The notes beneath the pieces are model-generated. The model did not search any database. It was not told where the DNA came from and saw only the letters and a list, made by a program, of their open reading frames with translations. Positions 42,927-51,599 of a DNA stretch of 64,000 nt are shown piece by piece. The first letter of the stretch is position 1. Each line of letters begins with the position of its first letter. The stretch spans positions 62,001 through 126,000 of the forward strand of contig NZ_AGTS01000036.1 of the NCBI RefSeq assembly GCF_000238595.1. The letters run 5' to 3'. The translations under genes were made by a program, and so were the position numbers. Source of the stretch: Acidovorax sp. NO-1 (GTDB lineage Bacteria; Pseudomonadota; Gammaproteobacteria; Burkholderiales; Burkholderiaceae_C).

Positions 42927-43913
42927 ATGGCTTCACCTTCTCCCGCTACACCACCCGTTTTCCCTGCGCTGCCGCGACTGACGCAGGCGCAGGCGCCGCT
43001 CACGCACCAGGTGGAGGTTGTCAACGAATTCGGCGAGCGCGAGCACGTGCAGATCCCGGCCGAGCGCCCGCTCACCATCTATGTGGACAAACGCGAGCTT
43101 GTCACCCTCATGACGCTGGGCGCCCAGCCAGAGTTGCTGGTGCTGGGCTACCTGCGCAACCAGCGGCTGGTGGAGTCCGTGTTCGACATTGAATCCATCA
43201 CCGTCGATTGGGAGGTGCACGCCGCCGCCGTGCGCACGCGCCACGGCATTGCCCGCATTGAAGAGCGCACTGCCAGCAAGGTGGTGACCACCGGCTGCGG
43301 GCAGGGGAGTGTGTTCGGCGGGCTCATGGATGAGGTGGACCGCATCACCCTCCCCGAGGCGCGTCTGACACAGGGCGAGCTGTACGGCATCGTCAACGCC
43401 ATCCGCCTCAAGGAGACCACCTACAAGTCCGCGGGCTCCGTGCACGGATGTGCGCTGTTCCAGGGCGAAAAGCTGCTCACCTTCGTGGAAGATGTCGGCC
43501 GCCACAACGCCATCGACACCATTGCCGGTTGGATGTGGATGCATACCGATGGCTGCACGCTGGAAAGCGATGCTTCCTCGGCGCACTCCGGCCCCACGCA
43601 GCCACTCGACGTTTCAGCGGGCGGCCTGCATTCCCCCATGTCGGGCGCCGATAAGGTGTTCTACACCACAGGCCGACTCACCAGCGAAATGGTCATCAAG
43701 TCCGCACAGATGGGCGTACCCATCGTGGTGTCCCGCAGCGGCATGACCCAGATGGGACACGCCGTGGCCCAGCAGCTGGGCCTGTGCGCCATCGGGCGCG
43801 CCACCAACCGGCGGTTTGTCTGCTACAGCGGCGCCGACCGCCTGGTGCTGCAGCCGCAATTGGCGCTGCCCCCGGTTGTACCCGTGGCCAAGGGTGGCGC
43901 CCCCGCTGACTGA
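42927..43913 (+). CDS. fdhD: Formate dehydrogenase accessory sulfurtransferase
   Basis: FdhD passes sulfur from IscS to the bis-MGD cofactor before its insertion in formate dehydrogenase. The 328-residue protein has the family stretches LVLGYLRNQRLV, VTTGCGQGS, SAGSVHGCALF and FVEDVGRHNAIDT. The CxxC of the E. coli protein is here Cys124-Gly-Gln-Gly127, so the second Cys is missing. The ATG at 42927 is chosen over an in-frame one at 42828 that lies in the terminator. It probably serves both formate dehydrogenases. A 35-residue insertion after DGCTLES is unusual. Confidence 0.93.
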   Translation: MASPSPATPPVFPALPRLTQAQAPLTHQVEVVNEFGEREHVQIPAERPLTIYVDKRELVTLMTLGAQPELLVLGYLRNQRLVESVFDIESITVDWEVHAAAVRTRHGIARIEERTASKVVTTGCGQGSVFGGLMDEVDRITLPEARLTQGELYGIVNAIRLKETTYKSAGSVHGCALFQGEKLLTFVEDVGRHNAIDTIAGWMWMHTDGCTLESDASSAHSGPTQPLDVSAGGLHSPMSGADKVFYTTGRLTSEMVIKSAQMGVPIVVSRSGMTQMGHAVAQQLGLCAIGRATNRRFVCYSGADRLVLQPQLALPPVVPVAKGGAPAD

Positions 43914-44061
43914 AACGGCGATGCGATCGTAGCGGGGAGAGCAGGCCGGGCCTGAAGATGCTGCACGGCAGCAGGTGACGTTGCAGCCCCCATCTGCACA
44001 GGCGCAGACACTGACAGGCGCGCCGACCCACGCCACACCTGCAATGGCATGATCGCTCCCC

Positions 44062-45705
44062 ATGAAAGACCTGAACGCCAAGAGCGACTGGGCCGATACC
44101 CTGCCCAGCCAGTGGGGGCCTGAGCCCGCCAAGATCGAAATCCCGCTGGGGGAAGGGCCACCTGTGCCGTCCACCGCCGTGGCTTCCTCCGGGTCTTTGG
44201 CCCAGGCACCGGCCAGGCTGTCCCTGTGGGGCTGGATGCGCGAAGGCCTGAGGGCCGCGTTGTTCCTTCGGCCGCGCACCGCCGCCGCGGCGCCTTCCCC
44301 CTGGCAGGTGCTGGTGCTGTCGCTGCTGGGCGCTGCTTTGCTGGTGGGGGCGGCCCGGTTCCAGGTGGTGGGCCCTGCCCAGTTCAATCTGCGGGGCTGG
44401 CTGGCGCCGATGTGGGCAAGCCTGGTGCTGCTGTGGCTCGGCTGGTGGGCCATGGCTCCGGCGCAGCGTGCTGCCGCAGAGCATTCTTTGCCCGCCGGAT
44501 CGGGGCCATCGGGAGGGCTGGCGGCGTGGTACGTGCTGTCTGCCTGGGCGCCCCTGGCGCCTTTGTTGCTGCTGTACGCGTTAACGGGCGCGCTAGCCTA
44601 CAGGCCTGACCTGTGGGCCAGCGATGTGGCGGGCATGGTTTTTTGGGTTGCCTACGGGGTGCTCACACTGTGGGTGCTGGCCACGATGGTGGTGGTGAGT
44701 GCGCGCTTCATCCGCTCGCGGGTGCGCACATCGATCTTTTCGGTGGCGATGGCGACTGTGATCGGCGTGGGGATGTGGCTGTTTCAGGACCAGCCCTGGG
44801 AGCCGGATCATCAGGGCCTGGCCGCTGCGTCGGCCCCATCGGGCGATGCGGGGCCGGCACCGCAGGAGCCCGCACCGCTTGCGCTCTCGCAGGCGGTCTT
44901 TGAAAACCAGCAGGCGCTGTGGGAACGCCAGGTACAGGCGCTGCCCGCGGGCCGCGATGGCATGGTGGAGGTCTATGGGCTTGTGTTTGCCCCCTACGCC
45001 AGCGAAAACGTGTTCCGGCGGGAAAGCACCATGGTCAGCACGCTGCTGCAAGAGCGCTTTGACGCCCAGGGCCGCGTGCTCCACCTGCTCAACCATGCCG
45101 AAACTGCAGACACGCACGCCTGGGCCACGCCGCAGAACCTGCAGCGTGCCATCACTGCGCTGGCCCAGCGCATGGACCGCGACAGCGATGTGCTGGTGAT
45201 CTACATGACCTCGCACGGTGCGCGCAACCATGAGTTGGCGGCCTCGCACTGGCCGCTGGAGGTGCCCCCCGTCACGCCCGAAATGCTGCGCGCCATGCTG
45301 GACGAGGCGGGCATCCGCCACCGCGTGATTGCCGTGTCGGCCTGTTTCTCGGGCGGCTGGATCGAGCCCCTGGCTACGGACAGCAGCCTCATCATGACCG
45401 CCGCCGATGCCACGCACACGTCATACGGCTGCGGCACGCGCTCCGAGCTGACCTTCTTTGGCCGGGCGGTGTTCCACGAACAGCTGCGCCAGACGCATTC
45501 GTTCACCGAAGCCTTTGCCAAGGCCGTCCCCGTGATCGCGCAGCGCGAGGTGGAGGCGGGCAAAGAAGACGGCTTCTCCAACCCGCAGATCCATGTGGGC
45601 GCGCAGATCGCTCCGGTGCTGCAGGCGCTGGAGCTTCGCTTGCAAGCGGCGCAGGCACAGGGCGGCGCCGCGCCGCAGGTGGCCGCCGCGGACGCAAAGC
45701 CCTGA
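44062..45705 (+). CDS. Membrane-anchored C13 (legumain/caspase-like) cysteine peptidase
   Basis: The N-terminal half has about five hydrophobic segments (for example WQVLVLSLLGAALLVGAARF and MVFWVAYGVLTLWVLATMVV). The C-terminal half, from about residue 290, is a C13 peptidase domain with catalytic His385 (YMTSHGARN) and Cys428 (VSACFSGGW) and the acidic ends typical of the fold (DSDVLVIY, SSLIMTAADATHTSYGCG). The catalytic domain should face the periplasm or cytosol depending on helix parity. No partner gene is adjacent. Bacterial members are little studied; substrate unknown. Confidence 0.9.
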   Translation: MKDLNAKSDWADTLPSQWGPEPAKIEIPLGEGPPVPSTAVASSGSLAQAPARLSLWGWMREGLRAALFLRPRTAAAAPSPWQVLVLSLLGAALLVGAARFQVVGPAQFNLRGWLAPMWASLVLLWLGWWAMAPAQRAAAEHSLPAGSGPSGGLAAWYVLSAWAPLAPLLLLYALTGALAYRPDLWASDVAGMVFWVAYGVLTLWVLATMVVVSARFIRSRVRTSIFSVAMATVIGVGMWLFQDQPWEPDHQGLAAASAPSGDAGPAPQEPAPLALSQAVFENQQALWERQVQALPAGRDGMVEVYGLVFAPYASENVFRRESTMVSTLLQERFDAQGRVLHLLNHAETADTHAWATPQNLQRAITALAQRMDRDSDVLVIYMTSHGARNHELAASHWPLEVPPVTPEMLRAMLDEAGIRHRVIAVSACFSGGWIEPLATDSSLIMTAADATHTSYGCGTRSELTFFGRAVFHEQLRQTHSFTEAFAKAVPVIAQREVEAGKEDGFSNPQIHVGAQIAPVLQALELRLQAAQAQGGAAPQVAAADAKP

Positions 45706-45745
45706 GCGTCGCCAGAGCGTTCCATTTGCGCTAAGGTTCAGCGCC

Positions 45746-48265
45746 ATGAACCTGTCTTTTCTACGCTTGGGCTGGCGCACGCTGGCCCGTGACCTGCGCG
45801 CGGGCGAGTTGCGGCTGCTGATCGTGGCCGTGACGCTGGCAGTGGCAGCCCTCACGTCGGTCGGTTTTTTTGCCGACCGCCTGCAAGGTGGCCTGCAGCG
45901 CGATGCCTTGCAGCTGCTCGGCGGCGATGCCGTAGTGGCCAGCGACAACCCCACGCCCCCCGCCTTTGTCGAGCAGGCCAAGGCCCTGGGCCTGCAAACC
46001 GTGACCACGCTGGGCTTTCCGACCATGGGCCGCGCCAGTGACGCCCAGGGCGGCGCCAGCAAACTGGTGGCGCTCAAGAGCGTGCCCCCGGGCTACCCGC
46101 TGCGCGGCAGCCTCAAGGTGGCAGACGCCCCCGGCGCGCTCGACCAGCCCACCCGCGACATCCCGGCGCGCGGCGAGGTGTGGGTGGATGCCCCGCTGCT
46201 CGAATCGCTCAACCTGGCCATGGGCGACATGCTGCTGCTGGGCGATGCGCAGCTGCGCATTGCACGCATCATCGTGATCGAGCCCGACCGCGGCGCCGGT
46301 TTCATGAGCTTTGCCCCACGGGTGATGGTGAACGAGGCCGACCTGCCCGCCACCGGCCTGGTGCAGCCCGCAAGCCGCCTGACCTACCGCTTCGCCGTCA
46401 TCGGGCCCGCCGCCGCTGTCAAGGCCTTCAGCGAATGGGCCGAAGCTGAATCGAAAAACCCCGACGTGCACGGCGTGCGGGTGGAGTCGCTCGAAAGCGG
46501 CCGCCCGGAAATGCGCCAGACGCTGGACCGCGCGCAGAAATTCCTGAGCCTGGTGGCGCTCTTGGCCGCGCTGCTGTCGGCCGTGGCCGTGGCCCTGGCC
46601 GCGCGCGGCTTTGCGGCCGAGCACCTGGATGCCTCGGCCATGCTGAGGGTGCTGGGCCAAAGCCAGCGCACCATCGCGGGCGCGTACACGGCCGAATTTG
46701 CGTTGGTGGGCCTGTTTGCCAGCTCATTGGGCGTGGCGCTGGGCTATCTGGTGCACTACGCCTTTGTGCTGCTGCTGGCGGGCCTGGTCGAGTCGGCCCT
46801 GCCGCCGCCCAGCCTGTGGCCGGTGGCGTTCGGGCTGGGCATGGGGCTCACGCTGCTGTTTGCCTTTGGCCTGCCGCCCGTGCTGCAGCTGGCCCAGGTG
46901 CCGCCGCTGCGCGTCATCCGGCGGGACGTGGGGGGGCTCAAGCCTGCCTCGCTGGCGGTGCTGGGCATCGGGGTGGCGGGCTTTGCCGCCCTGCTGCTGG
47001 CCGTGAGCAGCGACATCACCCTCGGCCTGATCGCCGTGGGCGGCTTTGCCGGGGCAGTAGCCCTCTTTGCCGGGCTGTCGTGGGTGGCGGTGAAGCTGCT
47101 GCGTAAAAGTGTGAACGAGGCCACCGCGCCCCGCTGGCTGGTGCTGGCCACGCGACAGATATCGGCCCGCCCGGCCTATGCCGTGGTGCAGGTGAGCAGC
47201 CTGGCCGTGGGCCTGCTGGCCCTGGTGCTGCTGGTGCTGTTGCGCACCGACCTGGTGGACAGCTGGCGCCAGGCCACCCCGCCCGATGCGCCCAACCGGT
47301 TTGTGATCAACGTGATGCCCGACCAGGCCGACGCCTTCCAGCAGACGCTCAAGGACGGTGGCGTGGCCAAGTACGACTGGTACCCCATGATCCGGGGCCG
47401 CCTGCTGGCCGTGAACGGCAAGCCCGTGGGCCCGGCCGACTACACCGACGACCGCGCCAAGCGCCTGGTGGACCGTGAGTTCAACCTGTCGAACGCCGTG
47501 GAGGCCCCGCCCCACAACCAGGTGGTTGCCGGTGCCTGGAAGCCGGGCGAAGAGGGCGCGATCAGCGTCGAAGAAGGCATTGCCGAAACCCTGGGCCTGA
47601 AGATGGGCGACCGCCTGCTGTTCGACATGGGCGGCGTGCAGAACGAGGCACGCATCACCAGCCTGCGCAAGGTGGACTGGGGCTCCATGCGGGCCAACTT
47701 CTTCGTGATGTACCCCGTGGCAGAGCTGGAGGGCGTGCCCGTGACCTATCTTGCAGCCTACCGCGCGCCCGACACCAACGGCTTCGACAACGGCCTGGTG
47801 CGCCAGTTTCCCAACATCACCAACGTGGACATGGGCGCCACCATTGCCCAGGTGCAGCGCGTGCTGGAGCAGGTGATCCGCGCGGTGGAGTTCCTGTTTG
47901 CCTTCACGCTGGCGGCGGGCCTGGTGGTGCTGTTTGCCGCCGTCACGGCCACGCGCGAAGAGCGCGCACGCGAATACGCCATCATGCGCGCCGTGGGCGC
48001 GCGCGCCAGCCTGCTGCGGCAGGTGCAGCGCGCCGAGCTGATGGGCGTGGGCCTGCTGGCGGGTTTTCTGGCCAGTGCGGTGGCGGTGGGTGTGGGCTGG
48101 GCGCTGGCGCGCTTCGTGTTCGACTTTGCCTGGACCGCCGCACCCTGGGTGCCCCTGGCGGGTGCCGTGGCCGGCGCGGTGCTGGCGCTGGCGGCGGGCT
48201 GGTGGGGCCTGCGTGAGGTGCTGCTGCGCCCGGTGGTGGATACACTGCGCCGCGCGTCGGAATAA
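45746..48265 (+). CDS. YbbP-like ABC transporter permease (FtsX type)
   Basis: The 839-residue membrane protein has the FtsX/MacB-like design: an N-terminal helix (LRLLIVAVTLAVAALTSVGF), a large periplasmic part, three helices near the middle (SLVALLAALLSAVAVALAAR onward), a second periplasmic part, and the final three helices (FLFAFTLAAGLVVLFAAVTA, LMGVGLLAGFLASAVAVGVG, PLAGAVAGAVLALAAGWWG) preceded by the REYAIMRAVGA coupling segment. E. coli YbbP partners with the ATPase YbbA and lies beside tesA; no ATPase is adjacent here. The ATG at 45746 has GCGCC context and fits family starts. Confidence 0.88.
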   Translation: MNLSFLRLGWRTLARDLRAGELRLLIVAVTLAVAALTSVGFFADRLQGGLQRDALQLLGGDAVVASDNPTPPAFVEQAKALGLQTVTTLGFPTMGRASDAQGGASKLVALKSVPPGYPLRGSLKVADAPGALDQPTRDIPARGEVWVDAPLLESLNLAMGDMLLLGDAQLRIARIIVIEPDRGAGFMSFAPRVMVNEADLPATGLVQPASRLTYRFAVIGPAAAVKAFSEWAEAESKNPDVHGVRVESLESGRPEMRQTLDRAQKFLSLVALLAALLSAVAVALAARGFAAEHLDASAMLRVLGQSQRTIAGAYTAEFALVGLFASSLGVALGYLVHYAFVLLLAGLVESALPPPSLWPVAFGLGMGLTLLFAFGLPPVLQLAQVPPLRVIRRDVGGLKPASLAVLGIGVAGFAALLLAVSSDITLGLIAVGGFAGAVALFAGLSWVAVKLLRKSVNEATAPRWLVLATRQISARPAYAVVQVSSLAVGLLALVLLVLLRTDLVDSWRQATPPDAPNRFVINVMPDQADAFQQTLKDGGVAKYDWYPMIRGRLLAVNGKPVGPADYTDDRAKRLVDREFNLSNAVEAPPHNQVVAGAWKPGEEGAISVEEGIAETLGLKMGDRLLFDMGGVQNEARITSLRKVDWGSMRANFFVMYPVAELEGVPVTYLAAYRAPDTNGFDNGLVRQFPNITNVDMGATIAQVQRVLEQVIRAVEFLFAFTLAAGLVVLFAAVTATREERAREYAIMRAVGARASLLRQVQRAELMGVGLLAGFLASAVAVGVGWALARFVFDFAWTAAPWVPLAGAVAGAVLALAAGWWGLREVLLRPVVDTLRRASE

Positions 48266-48276
48266 GCCCGCGCCAT

Positions 48277-48341
48277 TGTTTGATATGAATTTGATAGCTG
48301 CCAGCGCTTGATGGACAAGCGCTGGAGCGTGTTTTTATATG
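48277..48341 (+). repeat. Interspersed palindromic repeat, copy R8
   Basis: AATTTGATAGCTGCCAGCGC followed by TTGATGGACAAGCGCTGG matches R11 closely. It fills the gap between the YbbP-like gene and the globin; the globin ATG (48339) lies in its last bases. Confidence 0.88.
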
Positions 48342-48764
48342 AATTCTGAGACTTCCGGCGGCGACGCCGCTGCGCCCCGGGCCATCACGCCGTATGAGTG
48401 GATCGGTGGCGAAGACCGCGTGCACGCACTGGTCGAGCGCTTTTACGACCTGATGGACCTGGAGCCCGCCTATGCCGCGTTGCGCGCAGCCCACGGCAGC
48501 GATCTGGCAAGCGCCCGGCAAAAGCTCTTCTGGTTCCTGTGCGGCTGGCTGGGCGGCCCCGACCACTACCAAAGCCGCTTCGGCCACCCGCGCCTGCGCA
48601 TGCGGCACATGCCGTTTTCCATTGGCATCCCCGAACGCGACCAGTGGGTGGCCTGCATGGACCAGGCCATGGGCGAGACGGGCGTGCCCGCCGATCTGCG
48701 CGCGCGCCTGGCAGAGAGCTTCATGGGAACAGCCGACTGGATGCGCAACCGCAACACCCCCTGA
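48339..48764 (+). CDS. Group II truncated haemoglobin
   Basis: Small globins of this group bind O2 or NO and protect against nitrosative or oxidative stress. The 141-residue protein shows the group II pattern: PYEWIGGEDRVHALVERFYD with the B10 Tyr, the E-helix region QKLFWFLCGWLGGPDHYQ, the proximal His in RLRMRHMPFSIG, and the G8 Trp in ERDQWVACMDQAM. Repeat R8 runs into the start codon, so its leader is repeat-derived. Confidence 0.93.
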   Translation: MNSETSGGDAAAPRAITPYEWIGGEDRVHALVERFYDLMDLEPAYAALRAAHGSDLASARQKLFWFLCGWLGGPDHYQSRFGHPRLRMRHMPFSIGIPERDQWVACMDQAMGETGVPADLRARLAESFMGTADWMRNRNTP

Positions 48765-48787
48765 TCTGCCCGCCCGGTGTTGTGCAA

Positions 48788-48850
48788 AGCTTTGCTATTT
48801 TTTATATAGCACGTAGCGCATGCTGGATAAGTGCCGGAGGCATTTTTCAC
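48788..48850 (+). repeat. Interspersed palindromic repeat, copy R9
   Basis: TTGCTATTTTTTATATAGCA, then GTAGCGCATGCTGGATAAGTGCCGGAGGCATTTTT resembles R3 and R10 in its lead and R11 in its end. The palindromic arms are partly decayed (GCGCAT, AAGTGC). It lies between the globin and lemA genes. Confidence 0.65.
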
Positions 48851-48951
48851 CATAAATTTTCTGGTACACGAATGCAAGGGGTGTGCGCGCAGTTGCCACT
48901 AAGATGCGCCCATTCATTCATCCATTCAATTCACAACAGGGGAGGTGGGCT

Positions 48952-49545
48952 ATGTCGGCAACCGCTTGGATCGTTCTGGGCCTGATCGCTGTGCTGCTGG
49001 TGTGGGCCATCAGCGTCTACAACCGGCTGGTGCAGCTGCGCAACCGCATTGCCAACGCGTTCGGCCAGATCGACGTGCAGCTCAAGCGCCGCTATGACCT
49101 GATCCCCAACCTGGTGGAGGTTGCGCGCGGCTACCTGCAGCACGAAGCCGCCACGCTGGAGGCCGTCATCCAGGCGCGCGGCCAGGCACAGAGCGCGGCC
49201 ACTGCGGCGCGTGCCACCCCCGGCAGCGCCAACGCGCTGGGGGCCCTGGCGGCAGCCGAAGGCGTACTGGGCGGTGCACTGGGCCGCCTGATGGTGGTGG
49301 CCGAGGCCTACCCCGAGCTCAAGGCCGATGCCACCATGCAGTCGCTGTCCGAGGAGCTCACCAGCACCGAAAACCGCCTGGGTTTTGCGCGCCAGGCCTA
49401 CAACGACCAGGCGCTGGAGTTCAACGACAAGGCCGCGCAGTTCCCCGACCTGATCGTGGCGCGCCTCCTGGGCTTCCCCACCGTGCCCATGCTCGAATCC
49501 ACGCGCAGCGAGGAAGAGCGCGCGGCGCCGAAGGTCCGCTTCTGA
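48952..49545 (+). CDS. LemA family protein
   Basis: The 197-residue protein has one N-terminal membrane helix (AWIVLGLIAVLLVWAISVYN) and the LemA signature RRYDLIPNLVEVARGYLQHEA, with FGQIDVQLKRR just before. A long helical coiled coil follows. The start has a good ribosome site, AGGGGAGG, ending six bases before the ATG. LemA is commonly paired with a membrane metalloprotease; here an M48 gene follows 17 bp later. The function of LemA is not known with certainty. Confidence 0.93.
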   Translation: MSATAWIVLGLIAVLLVWAISVYNRLVQLRNRIANAFGQIDVQLKRRYDLIPNLVEVARGYLQHEAATLEAVIQARGQAQSAATAARATPGSANALGALAAAEGVLGGALGRLMVVAEAYPELKADATMQSLSEELTSTENRLGFARQAYNDQALEFNDKAAQFPDLIVARLLGFPTVPMLESTRSEEERAAPKVRF

Positions 49546-49561
49546 CGTCTGGCGCACGGCC

Positions 49562-50653
49562 ATGAAATTCTGGGACCACCAAGAGGACGCGCGCAGCGAA
49601 ACCCGCCGCCTTCTGCTGGGTTTTGCGATCGCCGTGGCCGTGCTGGTGGCGGCCGTGCACCTGGCGCTGGTGGTGGCGTGGTGGCTGATGACCGTGCTGC
49701 TGCCCGTGCAGCTGCCGTTTCCGGCCGGCTTTCTTGCCGCCAACGTGGGGGTATCGCTGATGCTGGTGCTGGGCGGCTGGTGGGTGGAGACCTCCAACCT
49801 GCGCGCGGGCGGCGTCAAGCTGGCCCGGCGCGTGGGTGCGCGCGAGCTGCGGCCATCGCTCTCGCACGCCGAACAGCGCCTGTCCAACATCGTGGACGAG
49901 CTGTGCATCGCCGCGCACATGCGGCGCCCCGAGGTGATGGTGATGCCCCGCACCGACGCCATCAACGCCTTTGCCGCCGGCTGGGACGAAAGCGATGCCG
50001 TGGTGGCCGTCACCCAGGGCGCGCTCGACTACCTGAACCGCGAGGAAATGCAGGGCATGGTGGCGCACGAGCTGAGCCACATCCACGAAGGCGACACGCG
50101 CCTGAAGATGCGGCTGGCGGGCATGGTGTTTGGCCTGGAGCTGGTCTACAACTTTGGCGATACCCTGCGCGAGCGGCGCGGTCTGGCCTGGTGGTTTGGC
50201 TCGGCCATCATGCTGGCGGGGTTTGCCGGCTGGCTCACCGGCCGCATGCTCAAGGCCGCCGTCTCGCGCCAGCGCGAACACCTGGCCGACGCCCGCGCCG
50301 TGCAGTGGACGCGCAGCCGCGACGGCCTGGGCGGCGTGCTGCGCAAGGTGATGGCCCAGCGCCGGAACACGCCGGCCGGGTACGAAGTGCACCGCCACAC
50401 GGGGCTCAACCACCCCTCGGTGCAGCACATGCTGCTGGTGGATGTAGAGGGCCTGGGCAGCCTGGAGCGCCGCCTGGACTCGCACCCCCCGCTGGAGGAG
50501 CGTGTGCGCCGCCTCTACGGCCGCAGCATGCAGCCGCTGAAGGTCGAGCCCGTGGCCGCTACCCCCGAACCCGCCTGGCGCCCCGAAAGCGCGGGCCTGC
50601 CTGCGGGTGCGACCATTGCCTCGCTGGTAGACCCGTTCGCGCGGCATATGTAA
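49562..50653 (+). CDS. M48 family membrane metalloprotease (HtpX-like)
   Basis: Two membrane helices at residues about 17-65 (LLGFAIAVAVLVAAVHLALVV, GFLAANVGVSLMLVLGGWW) precede a zinc protease domain with HELSH at 169-173, NAFAAGWDESDAVVAVTQG before it and REHLADARAVQWT with the Glu ligand after. Two further helices lie between (FGSAIMLAGFAGWLTG). HtpX-type enzymes degrade damaged membrane proteins. The 363-residue protein is longer than HtpX. It is co-transcribed with lemA. Confidence 0.93.
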   Translation: MKFWDHQEDARSETRRLLLGFAIAVAVLVAAVHLALVVAWWLMTVLLPVQLPFPAGFLAANVGVSLMLVLGGWWVETSNLRAGGVKLARRVGARELRPSLSHAEQRLSNIVDELCIAAHMRRPEVMVMPRTDAINAFAAGWDESDAVVAVTQGALDYLNREEMQGMVAHELSHIHEGDTRLKMRLAGMVFGLELVYNFGDTLRERRGLAWWFGSAIMLAGFAGWLTGRMLKAAVSRQREHLADARAVQWTRSRDGLGGVLRKVMAQRRNTPAGYEVHRHTGLNHPSVQHMLLVDVEGLGSLERRLDSHPPLEERVRRLYGRSMQPLKVEPVAATPEPAWRPESAGLPAGATIASLVDPFARHM

Positions 50654-50731
50654 GGCGTGGAGCCTGTCTGGTCCCCGCCCTGGCGTGGGGTCAACGCTGG
50701 CTTTTGAACGCCGTAGGTGCCCACCGAGGGC

Positions 50732-51589
50732 TCAGCGCAACACCAGCACCGGCGCCTTGCTCACGCGCAGCAAGGTGATGGTGGTGCTGCCCACCACCAG
50801 GTGGCGGATGCGTGAATGGCCGAACGCGCCCATCACCAGCAAGGTGGCGCGTTGCGTATCCACAAACGCGGGCAGGGCCTGGGTGGGCTCGCCCTCCAGC
50901 AGTGTCGCGTGCACGGCCCACCCGGCCTGTTGCAAAAGCGTCTGCGCGGCCTCCAGCTGGCCCCGCGCTTGCGGGGTGTCGGACGCGCACATCACAAGAT
51001 GGGCGGGCAAGCCCCGGAGCAAGGGGCTGCGCGCCAGGGTGTCGAGCATCTTGTCCGCCGTGGGGCTGCCGTCGTAGGCCACCACAAAACTTTCTGGCTG
51101 CGCAAAGTGCTCGGCGGTGGCCGCCAGCACCGGGCGCTTGACTGCACGGATCACGCGCTCGATATGGTGGTCCAGGTGCAGCTTGCGTGCGCCTTGCACC
51201 TGGTAGTGTTCGCCCAGCACAAACAGCCGCGCGTCGGGTTCCAGCTCCAGCACGCTGTCCACCAGCTCCCCGTGGCGCATGAAGCCGTGCACCTGCTGTG
51301 CCCCGGCGCTCTTGGCGCGCTCCTCGGCGCGGGCCAGCATCTGGCGGCCGGCCTCTTGCGCCAGTTTGCCGCGCTGGGCATCCAGGTCCGACAACTGTTT
51401 GAGCAGCGCCTCCTGCGCGCCCAGGCCAATGGCGCCGCTGAAGTCCGTCACGGCCGTGCTGTCCGGGTCGCGCTCCAGCACATGCAGCAGCGCAAGCGGC
51501 GCGCCCAGGCGCTGGGCGGACCACGCGGCCCAGTCAATCACCGCGGCGGTGGTCTTCAGGCCATCAATACAGGCATAGATCGTGTTCAT
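50732..51589 (-). CDS. Tandem universal stress protein (UspA family)
   Basis: Two Usp units make a 285-residue protein: the first opens with TIYACIDGLKTTAAVIDWA, the second with SFVVAYDGSPTADKMLDTLA and ends in the ATP-binding pattern GAFGHSRIRHLVVGSTT. The final strand VLVLR is typical. It lies 10 bp after the SulP gene on the same strand, so the two are probably one transcript; this SulP-Usp pairing suggests anion or carbon stress response. Confidence 0.92.
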   Translation of the reverse strand: MNTIYACIDGLKTTAAVIDWAAWSAQRLGAPLALLHVLERDPDSTAVTDFSGAIGLGAQEALLKQLSDLDAQRGKLAQEAGRQMLARAEERAKSAGAQQVHGFMRHGELVDSVLELEPDARLFVLGEHYQVQGARKLHLDHHIERVIRAVKRPVLAATAEHFAQPESFVVAYDGSPTADKMLDTLARSPLLRGLPAHLVMCASDTPQARGQLEAAQTLLQQAGWAVHATLLEGEPTQALPAFVDTQRATLLVMGAFGHSRIRHLVVGSTTITLLRVSKAPVLVLR

Positions 51590-51599
51590 GATTGGCTCC

